A DNA stretch of 8,197 nucleotides. Origin: Dehalococcoidales bacterium. GTDB taxonomy: Bacteria; Chloroflexota; Dehalococcoidia; Dehalococcoidales; UBA3254. The stretch is taken from positions 1 through 8,197 of the forward strand of contig JAQULX010000104.1 of NCBI GenBank assembly GCA_028718465.1. Direction: 5' to 3'. Position 1 is the first letter of the stretch; each line of letters opens with the position of its first letter. Shown piece after piece: positions 1 through 5,859 of the stretch. A program made the translations under genes and the position numbers. The notes below the pieces were generated by a model that was given only the letters and a program-made list of their open reading frames with translations, was not told the origin of the DNA and made no database searches.

Positions 1-167
1 CGCGTGATCTCTTCAGCGGTCTGCTGCGCTCCTCCGGCATTATGGTTATAGGTTACCACCAGGTTGCAGCCTTCTTTTGCCAGAGTTAAAGCTATGGCCT
101 TTCCAAACCCAATCCGGCTCCCGGCTCCGGTCACGATAGCGGTCTTTCCTTCTAATCCCAGATTCAT
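1..167 (-). CDS. Short-chain dehydrogenase/reductase (SDR), N-terminal part only
   Basis: Partial gene: only the first 55 codons lie in the window and the frame continues past the left edge. The start is ATG at 167-165, preceded by GGAG about 7 nt upstream on the minus strand. The protein opens with a beta strand and the SDR nucleotide-binding glycine motif TGAGSRIG (residues 13-20), followed by an alpha helix (KAIALTLAKEG) and a second strand ending VVTYN. This is the Rossmann beta-alpha-beta of classical SDRs, which use NAD(P)H to interconvert alcohols and carbonyls. The second strand ends in Tyr-Asn rather than Asp and Arg18 sits in the glycine loop; in this family that tends to go with NADP(H), so NADP preference is inferred. 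The catalytic Ser/Tyr/Lys lie outside the window, so the substrate cannot be called. It is the third gene of the leftward ALDH-ALDH-SDR run, which suggests a linked alcohol/aldehyde pathway. A FabG-like reductase is an alternative. Confidence 0.85.
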   Translation of the reverse strand, partial: MNLGLEGKTAIVTGAGSRIGFGKAIALTLAKEGCNLVVTYNHNAGGAQQTAEEIT

Positions 168-332
168 GTTTTTCTCCTTCAGCTATCCTCAGATGTTTTA
201 TGACATGTCCTGAGTTTGACTTATTGGTAATAGATAAATCAATATGACCGGTTTCATTGCACTATTTCCGATTTTTCCCTAAATTTGTACCTCCCGTATT
301 CGTTAGTATAAATCGTATAACATTCCCTAAGA
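168..332 (-). other. Gap between ALDH and SDR genes, no gene seen
   Basis: This is 165 bp of AT-rich spacer between two minus-strand genes. I see no convincing hairpin-plus-T-run terminator, so read-through from the aldehyde dehydrogenases into the SDR gene is plausible. A weak minus-strand -10-like TATACT (complement of 305-310) sits inside a stretch that also holds TACTAAC (complement of 302-308), the heptamer also found at the upstream ALDH promoter, but there is no good -35 partner. A TATTG-N13-CAATA inverted repeat lies at 222-244. A secondary promoter for the SDR gene is possible but not demonstrated. Confidence 0.4.
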
Positions 333-1772
333 TCAGGCGACTTTTATGCCGACTACCTTCATTTGGGTGACGTCATCGAATCCTACCCGGGCATATTCCT
401 TGCCTATTCCGCTCTCCTTAAAACCGCCCCAGGGAATTTCGGCTGCCGGCGAAGGGGTGCTATTTACCCAGACAGACCCGGCCTGTATCTCTCTGGTGAG
501 TCTCATACCTCTGGCCGTATCTCTGGTCCAGATCGAAGCACACAGTCCGAAATTACTGTCATTCGCTCTGGCAATCACCTCTTCCTCCGAAGAGAACTTG
601 ATTATGCATGAGACAGGACCAAAAATCTCTTCACGAGCGATCCTCATCTCCTGTCTGGCATCACCGAAAACAGTCGGCATCACATAATAACCCTTATTGA
701 GTGGAGGATTAGCCGGCCGAACTCCTCCCAGAAGGAGGCTGGCACCAGCGTCTATTCCCGACTTAATATAACTCTCTACGCTATCGCGGTGTTCCGCACT
801 GACCATGGGCCCCATCTGAGTCGCCCGATCAGCCGGATCGCCGACGATTGTCTTTTTCATTCCGGCCACGAATTTTTCCACGAACTGATCATAGACTGCT
901 TCGTGAACGTAGAACCTGCCGGGCGAGCCGCAAACCTGGCCGGAGTTAAAGGTAACCCCCGGAGCAGCGGTCGCGGCTGCCGCATCTACATCGGCATCTT
1001 CCAGGACAATAAATGGATTTTTTCCGCCCAGCTCCAGTTGAATTCTTTTGATGGTGCGGCTGGCGGCGGCCATAATCGCTTTTCCGGTCTCGCTGCTGCC
1101 GGTGAACGATACCATGCCCACACCCGGATGGGAAGCCAGGTATGTTCCTGCGGAAGAACCCGGTCCGGTAACAATATTGACTGTGCCCGGAGGCAGATCC
1201 ACCTCTTCGAGAATTTCCGCAAATTTCAGAGCCGTCAAACAATCGACACTGGCCGGTTTAACCACGCAGGTATTACCAACCGCAATTGAATAGGCTACCT
1301 TCTTGGTGACACTATTCAATGGAACATTCCAGGGAGTGATAAGCGCTGTGACTCCGATCGGCTCGCGCTCCATGCAAACGCGAAAGTTGCTTTGAAGAGG
1401 AATGACATCGCTCAGCAGCGTCCTGGCGCACTGGGCGGCATATTCAAAAATACGAAACGATGCCTGGAGAACATTTTCAGAAACAGTGATCGGGAAGCCG
1501 TGATCACGGGATTCAAGCTCTGCCAGCTCCTTGATTTTTTTCTGGATCCTGTCAGCGATATCCAGCATGATCTTCGAGCGTTCCGCCTGGGTTTTCCCGG
1601 ACCAGACCGGAAAAGCCCGGTGAGCCGCTTCGACCGCTTTATCCACCTCGGCCCTGTCCCCGGAAGAAACGCCGGCGAATACCTCTCCATTGGCGGGGTT
1701 GACCACCGGAATAGTTTTCCCTGATTCTGCTTCCATCCATTTCCCGCCGATCCACATTTTCAAGTTTTCCAT
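333..1772 (-). CDS. Aldehyde dehydrogenase, NAD(P)+-dependent, hydrolytic (paralogue 2 of the tandem pair)
   Basis: Complete 479-aa protein, the usual length of a soluble cytoplasmic ALDH. It oxidises an aldehyde to the carboxylate with NAD(P)+. All key family positions are visible: oxyanion-hole Asn149 in TPWNVP, Lys172 in VVKPA, the coenzyme-loop FTGS at 223-226, general base Glu247 in LELGGKNP, nucleophile Cys281 in FNSGQVC, and EEIFGPV at 381-387. Retention of Glu247 argues for an acid-forming rather than a CoA-acylating enzyme. Residue 175, after KPA, is Ser; many NAD-specific ALDHs have Glu there to bind the ribose hydroxyls, so NADP use or dual use is possible (inference). The start is ATG at 1772-1770 with AGGAG about 5 nt upstream. 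It lies 46 bp downstream of a close paralogue, so the two are probably co-transcribed. The substrate is unknown; the C-terminal SPAAEIPWGG region and residues 92-130 differ most from the paralogue. Confidence 0.95.
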   Translation of the reverse strand: MENLKMWIGGKWMEAESGKTIPVVNPANGEVFAGVSSGDRAEVDKAVEAAHRAFPVWSGKTQAERSKIMLDIADRIQKKIKELAELESRDHGFPITVSENVLQASFRIFEYAAQCARTLLSDVIPLQSNFRVCMEREPIGVTALITPWNVPLNSVTKKVAYSIAVGNTCVVKPASVDCLTALKFAEILEEVDLPPGTVNIVTGPGSSAGTYLASHPGVGMVSFTGSSETGKAIMAAASRTIKRIQLELGGKNPFIVLEDADVDAAAATAAPGVTFNSGQVCGSPGRFYVHEAVYDQFVEKFVAGMKKTIVGDPADRATQMGPMVSAEHRDSVESYIKSGIDAGASLLLGGVRPANPPLNKGYYVMPTVFGDARQEMRIAREEIFGPVSCIIKFSSEEEVIARANDSNFGLCASIWTRDTARGMRLTREIQAGSVWVNSTPSPAAEIPWGGFKESGIGKEYARVGFDDVTQMKVVGIKVA

Positions 1773-1818
1773 AACTTCTCCTGATAAAATATTTGACTAC
1801 CAAAGCTCTCTGGGACAG

Positions 1819-3258
1819 CTATCCCATATGAACGCCTATTACCTTCAACTGGGTGACTTCTTCAAGCCCGACTTTGGAGCTTTCCTTACCGATGCCGCTC
1901 TCTTTAAATCCTCCCCAGGGTATCTCAGGGGATGGTGGAGGCGTACTGTTTACAAAGACAGATCCGGCCTGTATTTTATTGGCCATTCTAATTCCCCTGG
2001 CGGTATCTTTCGTCCAGACCGTGGCAGAGAGCCCGTAGACTGTATCATTGGCCTTTTGAATCACTTCTTCGTCAGAGGAGAACTTAAGGAAACAGGCTAC
2101 CGGGCCGAAGATTTCTTCCCGGGCGATCTTCATATTTTGAGTAACATCGGCAAATACCGTCGGCATTACATAATAGCCTTTATCCAGCGGGGGCTGGGTC
2201 GGTCGTTTGCCTCCCAATAACAATTTGGCCCTTTCCTCAATCCCGATTTTGATGTAACTCTCTATTTTATCTCTATGTTCGGCGCTGACTACCGGGCCCA
2301 TCCGGGTGCGCTTATCAGTCGGATCTCCAATAACAATATCTTTGGCGATGGCGACAAACTTGTCGACAAATTCATCATAAATATTCTCATGAATATAAAA
2401 TCTGCCGGGCGCAGCACATACCTGTCCTGAATTAAAGGTGGCGAACATGACTGCATTACCGACGACAGCATCCACATCGGCATCTTCCAGGACAATAAAG
2501 GGATTTTTGCCTCCCAGCTCCATAATGATTCTTTTCATGGTAGAGCTGGCAGCGGCCATAATAGCCTTTCCTGTTTCGCTGCTGCCGGTGAAAGATATGA
2601 TATCTACTCCCGGATGAGTGGCCAGGGCCTCACCTACAGAGGCGCCCGATCCAGTGACAAAATTGACTGTTCCCTCGGGCAACCCGGACTTTTCAAGTAT
2701 TTCCGCGAATTTAAGCGGGGCCAGGCTATCGATGCTGGCGGGTTTGACCACACAGGTATTTCCGACCGCCAGCGTGAATGCCATCTTCGAGGCGACTATA
2801 TTCAGTGGAACATTCCAGGGGGTGATCAAAGCACAAACCCCGATCGGTTCACGCTGGAGATAAATATGGCAGTCGTTCTGTCTGGGAAGGACATCGCTCA
2901 TCAGCAGCCGGGCAGCCTGTGCGGTATATTCAAAGTTGCTGATGGACCCCATAACCGTACCAAATGCCAGATCGAACGGGAAACCGTGATCACGTACCTC
3001 AAGTTCTGCCAGTTCCTGCGCCCGCTCTTTCAGTCCACCGGCAATCCGGAACATGATCTCGGACCGCTCAGCCTGGGTTTTTCCGGACCAGACCGGAAAA
3101 GCCCGGCGAGCCGCTTCGACCGCTTTATCCACCTCGGCCTTGCCCCCGGACGGGATGCTGGCAAACACCTCTCCGTTGGCGGGATTGATCACCGGAATAG
3201 TTTTCCCCGATTCTGCCTCCATCCATTTACCGCCGATCCACATCTGGTAATTTTGCAT
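1819..3258 (-). CDS. Aldehyde dehydrogenase, NAD(P)+-dependent, hydrolytic (paralogue 1, promoter-proximal)
   Basis: Complete 479-aa ALDH and first gene of the leftward operon. It aligns without gaps to the next gene, with about 324 of 479 positions identical by hand count. Catalytic machinery is intact: Asn149 (TPWNVP), Lys172 (VVKPA), FTGS 223-226, Glu247 (MELGGKNP), Cys281 (FNSGQVC) and EEIFGPV 381-387. As in its partner, residue 175 is Ser where NAD-specific enzymes often have Glu. The start ATG at 3258-3256 has AGGAG about 7 nt upstream, and both paralogues share the opening pattern M-x-N-x-x-MWIGGKWMEAE, which supports the start. Transcription most likely begins at the promoter 3328-3356, giving a leader of about 60 nt with an inverted repeat. 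The exact chemistry (aliphatic, aromatic or semialdehyde substrate) cannot be assigned. Divergence between the copies falls in residues 92-110 and 122-135 and just before PWGG, regions that in ALDH structures line the substrate channel, so different substrates are likely (inference). Confidence 0.95.
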   Translation of the reverse strand: MQNYQMWIGGKWMEAESGKTIPVINPANGEVFASIPSGGKAEVDKAVEAARRAFPVWSGKTQAERSEIMFRIAGGLKERAQELAELEVRDHGFPFDLAFGTVMGSISNFEYTAQAARLLMSDVLPRQNDCHIYLQREPIGVCALITPWNVPLNIVASKMAFTLAVGNTCVVKPASIDSLAPLKFAEILEKSGLPEGTVNFVTGSGASVGEALATHPGVDIISFTGSSETGKAIMAAASSTMKRIIMELGGKNPFIVLEDADVDAVVGNAVMFATFNSGQVCAAPGRFYIHENIYDEFVDKFVAIAKDIVIGDPTDKRTRMGPVVSAEHRDKIESYIKIGIEERAKLLLGGKRPTQPPLDKGYYVMPTVFADVTQNMKIAREEIFGPVACFLKFSSDEEVIQKANDTVYGLSATVWTKDTARGIRMANKIQAGSVFVNSTPPPSPEIPWGGFKESGIGKESSKVGLEEVTQLKVIGVHMG

Positions 3259-3283
3259 TTTGCTGCTCCTATATCGTATTAAT

Positions 3284-3300
3284 TGTATTAGTTCAATACA
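3284..3300. repeat. Inverted repeat TGTATT-N5-AATACA in the ALDH leader
   Basis: This is a perfect 6-bp inverted repeat with a 5-nt spacer. It lies 26-42 bp upstream of the first ALDH start codon and roughly 20-36 nt downstream of the predicted transcription start. The size and symmetry fit a dimeric repressor operator such as a TetR- or GntR-family site (inference); no regulator gene is in the window. A roadblock position downstream of the promoter would be consistent with repression. Confidence 0.45.
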
Positions 3301-3340
3301 TACTAAATAACCTTAAAACAATTACAAATACTAAACTAAC
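3300..3340. repeat. Direct repeat ATACTAAATAAC / ATACTAAACTAAC
   Basis: Two near-identical copies start at 3300 and 3328, 28 bp apart (on the minus strand GTTATTTAGTAT and GTTAGTTTAGTAT). The second covers the -10 element of the ALDH promoter and the first lies just downstream of the predicted start site. Repeated copies around a promoter suggest binding sites for a regulator, although the low complexity of this AT-rich stretch makes chance similarity possible. Confidence 0.35.
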
Positions 3341-3356
3341 ATCGGGATATTGTCAA
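3328..3356 (-). promoter_or_regulatory. Sigma-70-type promoter for the ALDH-ALDH-SDR operon
   Basis: On the minus strand the -35 is a perfect TTGACA (complement of 3351-3356). A spacer of exactly 17 nt follows, then TAGTAT (complement of 3328-3333), matching 4 of 6 -10 positions. The start site would be near 3320, leaving a leader of about 60 nt before the first ALDH. A 6-bp inverted repeat ACTAAC-N18-GTTAGT (3335-3364) brackets the -35 and is a candidate operator. Confidence 0.7.
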
Positions 3357-3429
3357 TAGTTAGTACCCTTCAGGTCAAGCAGGTAACGGGTTTATTTTAC
3401 GTAACATGTTGCAGCGTTGTTCTCTGCGG

Positions 3430-3457
3430 TTGACTTTTTAAAGGGCATTGCTATAAT
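3430..3457 (+). promoter_or_regulatory. Sigma-70-type promoter for the cysteine desulfurase-like gene
   Basis: TTGACT (3430-3435, 5 of 6 matches to the -35 consensus), a 16-nt spacer, then a perfect TATAAT (3452-3457). Transcription would start near 3464, giving a leader of about 127 nt before the GTG start at 3591. An imperfect palindrome around AACATGTT (3403-3410) and a direct repeat of CAGGT (3371-3375, 3380-3384) lie upstream, in the interval between this promoter and the divergent ALDH promoter. Confidence 0.7.
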
Positions 3458-3522
3458 TTTATTATTTATGCAAACGAATTGTAATTTATTGCTTCCGCTC
3501 ATGAGAAATTAATAACAGCGTT

Positions 3523-3585
3523 CCAGACAAAGGCCAGGGACCCTGAAACAGGGCATCTCTGGTAATGCTCTCTGGACGCCAGGAG
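3523..3585 (+). promoter_or_regulatory. Structured 5' leader with competing hairpins, one including the Shine-Dalgarno sequence
   Basis: The leader holds a strong hairpin: CCAGGGA-CCCTG (3534-3545), loop AAA, then CAGGG (3549-3553), a 2-nt bulge and TCTCTGG (3556-3562). A second small hairpin pairs CTCTGG (3570-3575) with CCAG-G-AG (3579-3585, one bulged G), and its 3' arm is the AGGAG ribosome-binding site. TCTCTGG occurs twice (3556, 3569) and CCAG-type partners three times (3523, 3534, 3579), so alternative pairings are possible. This resembles a translational attenuator or riboswitch expression platform, but no known class was recognised and folding was done by eye. Confidence 0.4.
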
Positions 3586-3590
3586 CGCCG

Positions 3591-4934
3591 GTGAAAACCG
3601 ATAAATGGCTGGAATCGATCAGAAGCGAATTCCCTGCGCTTACAAACCGGAAGAACGGCAAGCCGCCCATCTATTTCGATAATGCCTGCACCACGCTGGT
3701 ACCCAAACAGGTAATAGAGGCCATCGAAGAGTATTATGGAAGATTCCCGGGCTGCGGCGGCAAGAGAAGCCGGTACTGGTTTGCCCGGGAAGTGGAAAGC
3801 CGTATCGAAGGCAACCCGGAACAAGGGATCCAGGGGACGCGCCAGATAGTCCAGGAATTTATTAACGCTCGTTCTGAGAAGGAAATCATTTTTACCCTGA
3901 ATACCAGCCATGCCCTTAACCAGGTGGCCCTGGGATATAAATTCCAGCCGGGTGATGTTGTCCTGTTGACCGACAAGGAGCATAATTCCAACCTGGCTCC
4001 CTGGCTGAGATTACAAAAGCAGGGAAAAGTAAAAGTCGATATTGTAGCTTCCCGGCCTGACGACACTATCGACCTGGACGATTTACAGCAGAAACTGGTC
4101 AGCCGGAAAGTTCGGCTTCTCGCCATGGCCTACACCTCCAATCTTACCGGTTATACTATCCCCGCCAGGGAGATCATCAAAATGGCCCACGATCACGGCG
4201 CACTGGTCCTTCTCGATGCCGCCCAGTCTGCCCCGCATATGGCCATCGATGTCCAGCATCTGGATGTCGATTTCCTGGCTTTTTCCATACATAAAATGTG
4301 CGGCCCCCGCGGCGTCGGCATTTTATATGGCAAACAGGACCTTCTGGGAAAGGAGCCCCATGAAGAGGATGATCTCGCCTGTGCTATCGAGCCGTTTATA
4401 CTGGGAGGGGGCACTCTGGGGGACACCACCTATGATAAATATTTTCTTTTAGAGCCGCCCGAAAGATTCGAGGCCGGGATACAAAATTATCCCGGACAGA
4501 TCGCCACTGCCGCTGCTATCCGGTTTCTTCAACGCATCGGCATGCCGGAGATCAACGCTATTGAAAAGAGATTGAACAGCTACCTTACCGAGCAGATCCT
4601 GGAGCAATATGGAGACACGGGCTGGTTCCAGATCCTGGGACCTCAAGATCCCGCCCAGAGAGGGGGGATCCTTACTTTCGAAGTCAAACGGCCGAATGCT
4701 GTCGGGTTAGCCGAAGAATTGAACTCCCGGAACAACATCATGATCCGCGATGGAGTCTTTTGCGTCCATGCCTATTTAAACAAGATATTTGGGCCTGATT
4801 GGACAAGGCCGAGATTACCAGGAGAGCACCGGATGACGTACCGCGTTTCTCTATATTTTTACAATACTCTGGAAGAATGCCGGGTATTCCTGGATACTTT
4901 GCATGATATCTTTAAAGAACGCAGCTATATCTAG
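3591..4934 (+). CDS. Class V PLP-dependent cysteine desulfurase-like protein (NifS/SufS family)
   Basis: This 447-aa protein of the fold-type I aminotransferase class V group presumably removes sulfur from cysteine as a protein-bound persulfide. Visible family features are YFDNACTT (28-35), His131 in KEHNSN that stacks on PLP, Asp209 in LLDAAQSAP for the pyridine nitrogen, Schiff-base Lys235 in SIHKMCGPRGVG, FEAGIQN (293-299) and RVSLYFYNT (418-426). Cys391 in RDGVFC aligns with the catalytic cysteine of group II desulfurases (RTGHHC in SufS), so persulfide chemistry is plausible. The start is GTG at 3591 with AGGAG 5 nt upstream; that site can be sequestered in a hairpin. The next gene, 34 bp downstream, is an IscU-like protein, the classic partner of such enzymes. 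A Mo/W oxidoreductase and moaE follow, so it may feed Fe-S or Mo-sulfur maturation (inference). A selenocysteine lyase or another class V lyase is an alternative. Confidence 0.9.
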   Translation: MKTDKWLESIRSEFPALTNRKNGKPPIYFDNACTTLVPKQVIEAIEEYYGRFPGCGGKRSRYWFAREVESRIEGNPEQGIQGTRQIVQEFINARSEKEIIFTLNTSHALNQVALGYKFQPGDVVLLTDKEHNSNLAPWLRLQKQGKVKVDIVASRPDDTIDLDDLQQKLVSRKVRLLAMAYTSNLTGYTIPAREIIKMAHDHGALVLLDAAQSAPHMAIDVQHLDVDFLAFSIHKMCGPRGVGILYGKQDLLGKEPHEEDDLACAIEPFILGGGTLGDTTYDKYFLLEPPERFEAGIQNYPGQIATAAAIRFLQRIGMPEINAIEKRLNSYLTEQILEQYGDTGWFQILGPQDPAQRGGILTFEVKRPNAVGLAEELNSRNNIMIRDGVFCVHAYLNKIFGPDWTRPRLPGEHRMTYRVSLYFYNTLEECRVFLDTLHDIFKERSYI

Positions 4935-4968
4935 CGCCGGCAAATTGCAGGCACTCTGAAACTGAATT

Positions 4969-5391
4969 ATGGATGAGGCAGTTATAAAATTTTATCGCCG
5001 GCTGCTGAGGACTGAATTTGAACATGCCGGTGAACTGAAAAATCCCACGATATTTCTGGACTCGGTAGGCGAAAAAATTCAGATTTGCAGCCAGTTTGGC
5101 AGGGATTACATGCATCTGTTTATCAATATCCGCGAGGATGTGATCGAGGATGTAAAGTACCTGTGCACCTGTGATCCCACAGCCAATGTGGCTGTAGAAA
5201 TTCTCTGCTCCTTAATAAAGGGTAAGACCCTGGAGCAAGCCAAATCTATCCGCGAGGATGATTTCTGCCGGTTCCTGAACTGTGAAGACCCTGATTTTCG
5301 GAAAAAGGCCAGAGGACTACTGGAGCTGCTGCACCGCGGTCTGTCCAGATTTTTATTTGAATCTACAGGTAAGACTCCTTCTTCTGAGTAG
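4969..5391 (+). CDS. Divergent IscU/NifU-like Fe-S scaffold-type protein
   Basis: This 140-aa protein has the IscU fold pattern: an N-terminal helix, then GRDYMHLFI (44-52), matching the CGDVMKLQI strand of IscU. IEDVKYLCTCDPTANVAVEI (59-78) follows, then SLIKGKTLEQAKSI (81-94) and a C-terminal helical segment. From IEDV to KGK it aligns with E. coli IscU without gaps. However, the three ligand cysteines are not in place: the first position is Gly44, the second is Asp69 (Cys68 adjoins it), and the third is near Lys113. Six other cysteines exist (40, 66, 68, 80, 100, 105). Asp46 matches the conserved Asp of IscU. It probably works with the upstream desulfurase as scaffold or sulfur acceptor. 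The ATG is the first possible start, because TGA lies in frame at 4963-4965. No clear Shine-Dalgarno sequence is visible, suggesting translation coupled to the upstream gene. Its last 29 bp overlap moaE on the other strand. Confidence 0.72.
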   Translation: MDEAVIKFYRRLLRTEFEHAGELKNPTIFLDSVGEKIQICSQFGRDYMHLFINIREDVIEDVKYLCTCDPTANVAVEILCSLIKGKTLEQAKSIREDDFCRFLNCEDPDFRKKARGLLELLHRGLSRFLFESTGKTPSSE

Positions 5392-5743
5392 GCAGCCTGT
5401 TTTTAAATTGGTCGATGATATACCGGCAGGCAGCGAACCCTTCACCCCGATGGGCTGAAGCCACTGCCGCTATCAGATTGATGTCACCCACTCTGAGCGT
5501 GCCTGTGCGGTGAGAGATGGAGATGTCTTCCACCTGCCACTTCTGACGAGCTTCATCAGCGATCATTTGCAATTTCGCGCCGGCGCTTCCATCCGGGTCC
5601 TGATATTCTACCGATTTGACCGCTTTACCCTGTGAGTTATCCCGAATCAATCCGACATAGGTCACTACACATCCGCTGCCCGTGGTTTTAGTCCGGCTGA
5701 CAATTTTTTCTACAGATAATGGCTCCTGTGTGATTTCAATCAT
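5363..5743 (-). CDS. moaE: Molybdopterin synthase catalytic (large) subunit MoaE
   Basis: This 126-aa protein has the MoaE pattern throughout: GCVVTYVGLIRDNSQGK (24-40), VEYQDPDGSAGAKLQ, then ISHRTGTLRVGD (76-87), ASAHRGEGFAA (95-105), IIDQFKNRLPTQKKE (109-123). MoaE transfers sulfur from the MoaD thiocarboxylate to precursor Z (cPMP), forming the dithiolene of molybdopterin in the cytoplasm. The conserved HR pairs (78-79, 98-99) and the C-terminal lysines (114, 121, 122), which correspond to the active-site lysines of the family, are present. The end is short: most homologues have PIWKKE followed by some 10-20 more residues, while this one has PTQKKESYL and stops. The start ATG at 5743-5741 has AGGG close by and GGAGG further upstream. 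No moaD is in the window. It is transcribed divergently from the Mo/W oxidoreductase it probably serves and overlaps the IscU-like gene tail-to-tail. Confidence 0.9.
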   Translation of the reverse strand: MIEITQEPLSVEKIVSRTKTTGSGCVVTYVGLIRDNSQGKAVKSVEYQDPDGSAGAKLQMIADEARQKWQVEDISISHRTGTLRVGDINLIAAVASAHRGEGFAACRYIIDQFKNRLPTQKKESYL

Positions 5744-5776
5744 TTTCCCTGGCTTCCTCCGGTATCAAGTCTCCTG

Positions 5777-5796
5777 TTATGAGCGTATGTTCATAA
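5777..5796. repeat. Inverted repeat TTATGA-N8-TCATAA between moaE and the Mo/W oxidoreductase
   Basis: Perfect 6-bp arms (5777-5782 and 5791-5796) lie in the divergent promoter region. The right arm covers the position expected for the -35 of the downstream extended -10 promoter, so a bound protein could block or recruit polymerase. It does not match the FNR (TTGAT-N4-ATCAA), CRP or ModE patterns as I know them. Confidence 0.4.
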
Positions 5797-5807
5797 TCAG
5801 GTTATCA

Positions 5808-5816
5808 TGCTATAAT
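5808..5816 (+). promoter_or_regulatory. Extended -10 promoter for the Mo/W oxidoreductase
   Basis: TGCTATAAT contains a perfect -10 hexamer (5811-5816) with the TG of an extended -10 one base upstream. The -35 region 17 nt further up (TGTTCA) is poor, which is typical of extended -10 or activator-dependent promoters. The start site would be near 5823, giving a leader of about 37 nt. Confidence 0.6.
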
Positions 5817-5859
5817 AAAACCGTCAAACAGAACCAGGAAGATGCGGCAGGAGTGTAGT

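Noticed and set aside
346..1724. Several open frames of 80-166 codons on the plus strand opposite the downstream ALDH gene
   Set aside because: They lie entirely antisense to a clearly conserved ALDH, show no recognisable domain or consistent ribosome-binding site, and arise from the codon pattern of the real gene.
1690..3282. Plus-strand frames of 176 and 222 codons opposite the promoter-proximal ALDH
   Set aside because: They are antisense shadows. The proteins look low-complexity and non-domain-like, and similar shadows occur at matching places in both paralogues, as expected from shared codon use.
3464..3590. Molybdenum cofactor (Moco) riboswitch in the desulfurase leader
   Set aside because: The gene context is suggestive, but I could not recognise the conserved Moco RNA core or its GNRA tetraloop/receptor. 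Only simple alternative hairpins are supported by eye.
3486..4646. Minus-strand frames opposite the cysteine desulfurase-like gene, including one of 165 codons
   Set aside because: The plus-strand protein has full family motifs across the region. The antisense frames have no recognisable features, and the 165-codon one also spans the promoter-proximal leader.
5388..5408. Rho-independent terminator (AGGCAGCCT followed by GTTTTT) after the IscU-like gene
   Set aside because: The stem would be only about 3 bp with a 3-nt loop, too weak to call a terminator.
5842..5844. ATG as start of the Mo/W oxidoreductase
   Set aside because: It is in frame and would add MRQECS, but its AGGA lies only about 2 nt away, whereas the TTG at 5860 has AGGAG at ideal spacing. 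It is kept as an alternative, not excluded.
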